From Leishmania donovani (Eukaryota > Euglenozoa > Kinetoplastea > Trypanosomatida > Trypanosomatidae), in the NCBI RefSeq assembly GCF_000227135.1, contig NC_018229.1, positions 27,152 through 91,151 of the forward strand: DNA of 64,000 nucleotides, in the 5' to 3' direction. Below are positions 61,311 through 64,000 of this stretch, piece by piece. Position 1 is the stretch's first letter. Every line of letters starts with the position of its first letter. A model generated the notes under the pieces. The model was given only the letters and a program-made list of their open reading frames with translations, did no database searches and was not told where the DNA came from. Both the position numbers and the translations under genes were made by a program.

Positions 61311-61613
61311 GGGAACCGGGCCCCACCAACACCGCATCGCGCCCCACGCCACCGCAACGCAGCGAAGGCAGACAAGCAGCCGGCGCATCCGTGCGCTCCT
61401 TCTTTCGACCGCCGGCACGAGTCGTAGCGAGCCGGTGCAAGCGGCATCATGGCCGCAAGCCTCGCCGGCGCAGCGCCGGCCCCCAGACACCTGCCCCCCC
61501 CCACACACACCAAGAGTCCGCCACCACCACCCCGAGAGCCTGCCACCACACACGCACGGCCCGGTGGCCCGTGTCATGACAGGAGCTCCAGGGCGGCACG
61601 CCAAAAAAAAAAA
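61311..61613 (+). repeat. Dispersed repeat, short copy ending in poly(A)
   Basis: Nearly identical to 34654-35012 apart from a 59-bp deletion and a few substitutions. It ends in an A12 run at 61602-61613, consistent with a retroposed plus-strand transcript. It lies about 450 bp past the stop codon of copy D, antisense to that gene's presumed 3' UTR. SIDER-like is the best guess. Confidence 0.65.
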
Positions 61614-62067
61614 ACGATTAATAAGCCCCGCACTAATCGGAAGAGCTCGAAAAGTGAGGTGGCGGATACATCGGAGCGCCCATGTCCCGCACCACTGCGG
61701 CCGCAGCCGCTGTGATAATAACTGGCGATTCTCTTCAACAACAACGGCGAGAGATGCCGTCGTGAGGAAAGGCGGCAAAGGTCCCGTGGGGAGCCCCTGG
61801 TGAACCGGCCGCGGTGAATATCTGGCTAAGTGCCAGCGCAACAGAACGGCCCTTCTTGTGCTCGCGACGCTGCGAGGGCTCGCATACATACACAGCCGTG
61901 CACGCCAAGCCCCGTCGCACAGCTGTGTGGACGGCGGAGCGGGAGGAGGGGGGAGCTCATCTGTGTGTCCGTCCGTTTCGCGTTTCAATAGCGCTCTCAC
62001 GCTTCTTAGCGTATGTGCGACTAAAGCCTCGTCGGGTGAGCGTGCCGCCACACCCACGTTCGCCTCC
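61614..62067. other. Spacer downstream of galactosyltransferase copy D
   Basis: Presumed 3' UTR of copy D on the minus strand. I see no gene, repeat or RNA in it. Confidence 0.5.
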
Positions 62068-64000
62068 TCACCACTGCGGAAGCGAGCGATACCCGTCATG
62101 GATGTTCGTCGCTTCATGCGTCCAGTACTCGTAGCGGTTCTCGTACATCGCGACGCCGTCGCCTTCGGCCAACGTGAATGGGGGGCGTCGGGAGATGTTC
62201 CGCGCCCACTGTACATCTGGCAGACTGCTCCAGTTCAGCGCCATCATGAGCGGATCTTTCTGAATCTCGGTCACCCACTGTGCCGCCATCTGGACCGCCG
62301 CCGCCTCGTGCTCTTCCTCTGTGGCGTACCTGCCCGCGGCAGCTGCGATGCGGTGCTCTTCGCGGAAGTAATAGTGCAGGAAGTACGAGTCAGACGGACG
62401 ACAGCGGTGCGCCACGACCGTCGACCACGTGACGTTGTGCGTCCGCCCAACATGTATGTCGTGAAACCGAGCATACCACTCCTTCACGTACCACAGCCGC
62501 CCGTTCGGACACAACTCCTTCACGCGTGACAAGGCGCGGTAGATCTGCAGCCCCATGAGGATGTCCTCATGGTGGAACATGATGCGCCGGTATGCCGACG
62601 TCCGCCTCGTGGCAAAGTCCTCTGCGGCGAGGCGCACAATGTCCAGTCGGTGTCTGCTCGCCTTCGGCTCGAGCAGCGCTTGCGCCACGCGACGATGCAT
62701 CATAAACGTCATGCCGGCATTGAACTGCGTGTGCAGGTGATGCCGCAAGCTACCCCAGTACACGCACTCAGCCTCATCCACAAGCGGCGGTGCTTTCAGA
62801 GAGGGCATTCCGTTGGCGTACGCATCTGCGTCTGCCGCCGGTGCCGCTGCCTTCGTCGCCCCTGTAAAACCTACCGCCTCTTCACGTGCACCGCTCACCC
62901 AGCGACGAAGTGGCAGCGACGCTTCCCGGGCCTGCATGCCACCCATCACATACCGCACATCGCTCAGGAACTGCGGCACCTTCACGTAGGCATCGTCATC
63001 GCCCTTGATGATGAAAGGCACATCCTTGAAGGCGTGGTACGCGTACTCCAGCCACAGGATCAGCTTCTGGCTCATTCCCACCTCCACGGGAAGGCCCCAC
63101 TTGCCGTCCTCGCCGATCTTCTTGTTCGTGGTCGGCCGGCGGTCCGTCATCATGTCGATCCACACAACGTTGCGGTGCGTCAGCGCCTCCTGNNNNNNNN
63201 NNNNNNNNNNNNNNNNNNNNNNNNNNNNNNNNNNNNNNNNNNNNNNNNNNNNNNNNNNNNNNNNNNNNNNNNNNNNNNNNNNNNNNNNNNNNNNNNNNNN
63301 NNNNNNNNNNNNNNNNNNNNNNNNNNNNNNNNNNNNNNNNNNNNNNNNNNNNNNNNNNNNNNNNNNNNNNNNNNNNNNNNNNNNNNNNNNNNNNNNNNNN
63401 NNNNNNNNNNNNNNNNNNNNNNNNNNNNNNNNNNNNNNNNNNNNNNNNNNNNNNNNNNNNNCCAACCGGGCCCGCCAGCAATCGCGCTGCCTGCCGCAAG
63501 GGCCTGCGAGGCCGCGCTGTACTCTGTGAAGCTTGGCAGGAGCGCACTCCTATTATGGCAGAGTTTCGCGGAGTCGTTGACGTGCGCGACCCCTCTCATG
63601 GGCTCGGCCGCCGTCGCCTCTCCATTCATCGGCGTATCAAGAGACGCCCCTGGCTCCACCGCGGCGAAGACGTACAGCGCCAGCAGCGCGGCATCGAAGT
63701 GGTTCTCCGTGCGCGCCACCTCCTGGTACGTCAGCCATGTCCTGCGCTGTGCCTCACGCAGCGCAGCACGCGCCGGCTGATCCGTCGACGGGATGCCCAT
63801 CACGGCAAGATACGGTGTCCGCGGCTGCGCAGCCCCCTCGCCAGCGCCGCCCGCGGTCGGAAACCCTTCACCGTACACGTGCCGCAGCCACTCCCACTGC
63901 GGCAGCTCCGTGCGCACATTCACGTCGTCCGTCACGCTCGTCATCGCCAGCAGCATCGGCCCGACGCGGCCCAGCGGTGCAGACGACGTCGCGTACACGG
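62068..64000 (-). CDS. Phosphoglycan beta-1,3-galactosyltransferase, copy D, 5' end beyond the window
   Basis: Same family as copies A-C. The frame is open at the right edge, so tail and membrane anchor are outside. From the edge it reads the shared stem block (SSAPLGRVGPMLLAMTSV through REAQRRTW), a private segment (VEPGASLDTPMNGEATAAEP onward), a 269-N gap (63193-63461), the shared block RNVVWIDMMTDRRPT through IIKGDDDAYVKVPQFL, then a private catalytic part with VYWGSLRHH, HHEDILMGLQI, LWYVKEWYARFHDIH and NVTWSTVVAHRC. It ends YEYWTHE..IHDGYRSLPQW at TGA 62068. All GT31-type motifs visible in the sequenced part are present, so it looks functional. The gene differs most from B and C in the private segments, which may set acceptor or donor preference. 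Confidence 0.88.

Overview
The window looks like a draft assembly of a Leishmania (kinetoplastid) chromosome. The evidence is a GC-rich sequence, long intron-free genes all on the minus strand (one polycistronic array with no strand switch), polypyrimidine tracts with AG acceptors suited to spliced-leader trans-splicing just upstream of start codons, degenerate ingi/L1Tc-type retroelements, and a tandem family of phosphoglycan beta-1,3-galactosyltransferases. From memory, this order (ATM-like kinase followed by an SCGR galactosyltransferase cluster) resembles part of L. major chromosome 2. I cannot name the species from sequence alone.

Housekeeping part, about 1-32.8 kb, all minus strand. In transcription order (high to low coordinate) it holds a COG1-like Golgi tether subunit (26843-32752), an ankyrin-RING protein (22853-25540), the splicing factor SF3a66/SF3A2 (21226-21945), a giant ATM/TEL1 kinase of about 4905 residues (4950-19667), and exportin-T cut by the window edge (1-3136). 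They are unrelated in function, as is usual in trypanosomatid arrays, where transcription is shared and control is post-transcriptional.

Middle, 32.8-41 kb. About 8.2 kb without a convincing gene. It has strong purine bias on the plus strand, dinucleotide and poly-G tracts, an A+T-rich island at 38.56-39.18 kb, a perfect 20-bp-stem hairpin at 39603-39650, and one copy of a dispersed repeat found again at 61.3 kb.

Glycosyltransferase part, 41-64 kb. Four minus-strand copies of the SCG/SCGR-type phosphoglycan beta-1,3-galactosyltransferase family: A (40981-42993), B (47579-50012), C (52566-54608, lacking its 5' end) and D (62068 to the right edge). They are mosaics in which near-identical blocks alternate with divergent ones. 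B has a replaced C-terminus, and C is broken where retroelement-rich sequence begins. Between C and D lies a degenerate ingi/L1Tc-like (DIRE-type) region with reverse transcriptase, RNase H and zinc-finger remnants on the minus strand and a probable second remnant on the plus strand ending in poly(A).

Assembly quality. There are 13 N gaps. At least five 99-N gaps are flanked by the same 250-400 bp on both sides, so several apparent repeats, and a frameshift in copy A, are probably unmerged contig ends.
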